NCBI RefSeq assembly: GCF_003319125.1
Contig: NZ_QOHG01000004.1
Span: 234,280-298,279, forward strand
Direction: 5' to 3'
Length of the DNA stretch: 64,000 bases
DNA from: Blastococcus sp. TF02A-26
Lineage (GTDB): Bacteria; Actinomycetota; Actinomycetes; Mycobacteriales; Geodermatophilaceae
The notes below the pieces were generated by a model. That model searched no databases and was not told the origin of the DNA. It was given only the letters and a program-made list of their open reading frames with translations. Shown here one piece after another: positions 62,841-64,000 of the stretch; the stretch's first letter is position 1; every line of letters starts with the position of its first letter. The position numbers and the translations under genes are program-made.

Positions 62841-63800
62841 TTATCGCTGGGAGGCACTGCCAGTCCCCAACGAGTCCCCACGGGCCGCCAGCACAGCACC
62901 AACGGCGGCCCGTGCGGACTCGTCGCTGTCGGGCCACATGTGCCCGTAGGTGTCGAGCGTTGTCTTGGCGCTGCCGTGCCGAAGCCGGTGCTGGACGACC
63001 TTCACGTCGAGGCCGCTACCGATGAGCAGCGACGCCAAGTAGTGGCGCAGATCGTGGTAGCGGAACGCCCCGGGTAGCCCGTCGATCTTGGGCCGCGCCG
63101 AGCGAATGGCCCGCTCGATGGCCCACGTCGAGGCCTGCCGGCCGGTGCCGTCGGTGACGACGTAGTCGCCGCCCCACCGGGCCACGGCTGCCGAGAGCTC
63201 CAACGCCAGCTCCTGCGGGATGGGTAGCGGCGTACGGGACGCCTCGGTCTTGAGCGGCTCCCCGTCGCCCTGCTGGACCGGCCGCACGATCCCCCGCATG
63301 AAGTCGACGTCCTCGACACGCAGTCCGACCGCCTCGGCGGTGCGCAGCCCGACGAACGCCCCGAGCAGGATGGCGGGGCGCAGGTGGTCGGGGACCGTGT
63401 CGTTCAGCGCCCAGACCTGCTCGGTCGTGGCGACGTAGGGTCGCTGACTGCCAGCCCCCGGAGAGGTGCGTCGCGAGCACGGGTTCCGCGCCAGTAGCCC
63501 ATCGTGGACCGCGTCGCTCATGACCTGCGACAGCCGAGAGTGCAACGCGTAGACGTAGCTGTCGGCCAGGCCATCGGCCTTGAGCTTCACCGTCCACGAG
63601 CGCACCGCCGAGGGCCGCACCGTCGACAGCGGCATGGGGCCGAACGCTGCGGTGATCTGGGCGACGTGCACCTGCGCCTGCCGTACCGTCCGCGGGCGCC
63701 GCGTGGCGTAGCCGGCCAGCCAGGTCTCGCACCAGTCGGCGACGGTCGTCCGGGCGGTCTTGGGGTCGACGTAGGTGCCGGTCACCTGGCTGGTCGTCAC
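62841..63800 (-). CDS. Site-specific tyrosine recombinase (integrase), possibly N-terminally incomplete
   Basis: This 319-residue phage-type integrase has a core-binding domain (VADWCETWLAGYATRRPRT) and a catalytic domain with Arg in GLRTAEAVG, HDLRHYLAS (H-x-x-R), LRHGSAKTT and the nucleophile Tyr in LDTYGHMWPDS. In-frame sequence before the GTG reads GKEVTRAFADKQKSKAQRWL then DEV, the expected end of an arm-binding domain, but no good start codon was found there. The first domain is probably decayed. The gene ends 26 bp after glnA; base use is slightly less GC-rich than its neighbours. It marks an integrated element that extends past the window end. Confidence 0.87.
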   Translation of the reverse strand: MTTSQVTGTYVDPKTARTTVADWCETWLAGYATRRPRTVRQAQVHVAQITAAFGPMPLSTVRPSAVRSWTVKLKADGLADSYVYALHSRLSQVMSDAVHDGLLARNPCSRRTSPGAGSQRPYVATTEQVWALNDTVPDHLRPAILLGAFVGLRTAEAVGLRVEDVDFMRGIVRPVQQGDGEPLKTEASRTPLPIPQELALELSAAVARWGGDYVVTDGTGRQASTWAIERAIRSARPKIDGLPGAFRYHDLRHYLASLLIGSGLDVKVVQHRLRHGSAKTTLDTYGHMWPDSDESARAAVGAVLAARGDSLGTGSASQR

Positions 63801-63930
63801 CTCGTCGAGCCACCGCTGCGCCTTGGATTTCTGCTTGTCGGCAAACGCCCGCGTGACCTCCTTGCCTGCGGCGGGCCGTGCCCCGTGGGGTGGTGTAGCT
63901 CGTCCGCGTGCTGCTCTGCGGTGTTGCTGA

Positions 63931-64000
63931 CTATGCCGTCTGCAGGGCGGGCTGGTCGATCACCTCGCTGGGGTCGGTGCGGCGGGGCTCGAGGGCGGTC
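63931..64000 (-). CDS. C-terminal end of an unidentified gene (partial)
   Basis: A minus-strand frame entering from beyond the window ends PRRTDPSEVIDQPALQTA and a TAG stop at 63931-63933. The composition looks coding, but only about 22 residues are visible, and no family can be assigned. It would lie just upstream of the integrase on the same strand, inside the presumed mobile element. Confidence 0.3.
   Translation of the reverse strand, partial: TALEPRRTDPSEVIDQPALQTA

Noticed and set aside
62815..62860. tRNA gene as the integrase attachment site
   Set aside because: No cloverleaf or CCA/T-arm-like sequence was found between glnA and the integrase or in the remaining bases to 64000.

Overview
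The window is about 64 kb of very GC-rich, densely coding DNA with many GTG starts and 4-bp start/stop overlaps. It is actinobacterial chromosome. A split cytochrome bc1-aa3 set (qcrCAB, ctaE, ctaC, ctaF), a PimB-type mannosyltransferase, F420-type oxidoreductases and a GlnR-type box at glnA all point to Actinomycetes. I infer the Geodermatophilaceae/Frankia neighbourhood from overall gene style; no rRNA or other taxonomic marker is present.

From the acyltransferase at 7.0 kb to glnA at 62.8 kb the gene order follows, from memory, the Mycobacterium tuberculosis block Rv2182c to Rv2220: plsC-like, ArsA-like ATPase, SRPBCC protein, fadD15, pimB, NlpC/P60, DnaQ/GIY-YIG, trpD, ctaE-qcrCAB, ctaF-ctaC, asnB, erpA-like, DUF3043, gcvT, leucyl aminopeptidase, sucB/dlaT, TIGR01777 epimerase, lipB, lipA, DUF4191, RDD, glnA. 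Lineage-specific genes are inserted in this backbone.

Region by region. 0-7 kb: a lipoprotein hydrolase, a cation/proton antiporter, then an accessory catabolic cassette (SDR, Baeyer-Villiger-type monooxygenase, esterase, TetR) with a perfect 19-bp palindrome in its divergent promoter. 7-16.7 kb: lipid and envelope genes (PlsC, esterase, ROK kinase, FadD, PimB, M48 protease). 16.8-22.8 kb: two secreted cell-wall hydrolases, the first behind a cyclic-di-AMP (ydaO) riboswitch and the second an NlpC/P60-VanY fusion, then a DnaQ/GIY-YIG protein and a lone RAM domain. 22.8-31 kb: trpD, a receiver-like protein and the respiratory supercomplex genes, interrupted by about 540 bp of gene-free repeat-bearing DNA. 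31-41 kb: asnB, an ErpA-like protein, a four-gene membrane/stress operon, gcvT and pepA. 41-46 kb: lpd and sucB (2-oxoacid dehydrogenase complexes) and an epimerase. 46-56.9 kb: a Ser/Thr kinase, a DUF6461 protein, an FAD oxidoreductase, peptidase E, lipB, a broken PPOX gene, a double GNAT, leuS with a leucine attenuator, and an LLM oxidoreductase. 56.9-62.8 kb: a striking 11-residue-repeat protein, lipA, DUF4191, a lipoprotein, an RDD protein and glnA behind a GlnR-type double box. 62.8-64 kb: a tyrosine recombinase directly after glnA, probably the edge of an integrated element.

Most regulation visible here is at RNA level or through core promoters. About 19 genes have an A-T-rich -10 hexamer 6-7 nt before the start codon, indicating leaderless mRNAs. 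No tRNA, rRNA, CRISPR array or intact insertion sequence was found. The least explained items are the hendecad-repeat protein, two families of short dispersed palindromic repeats (one sitting inside a broken gene), and the repeat-bearing gap after qcrB.
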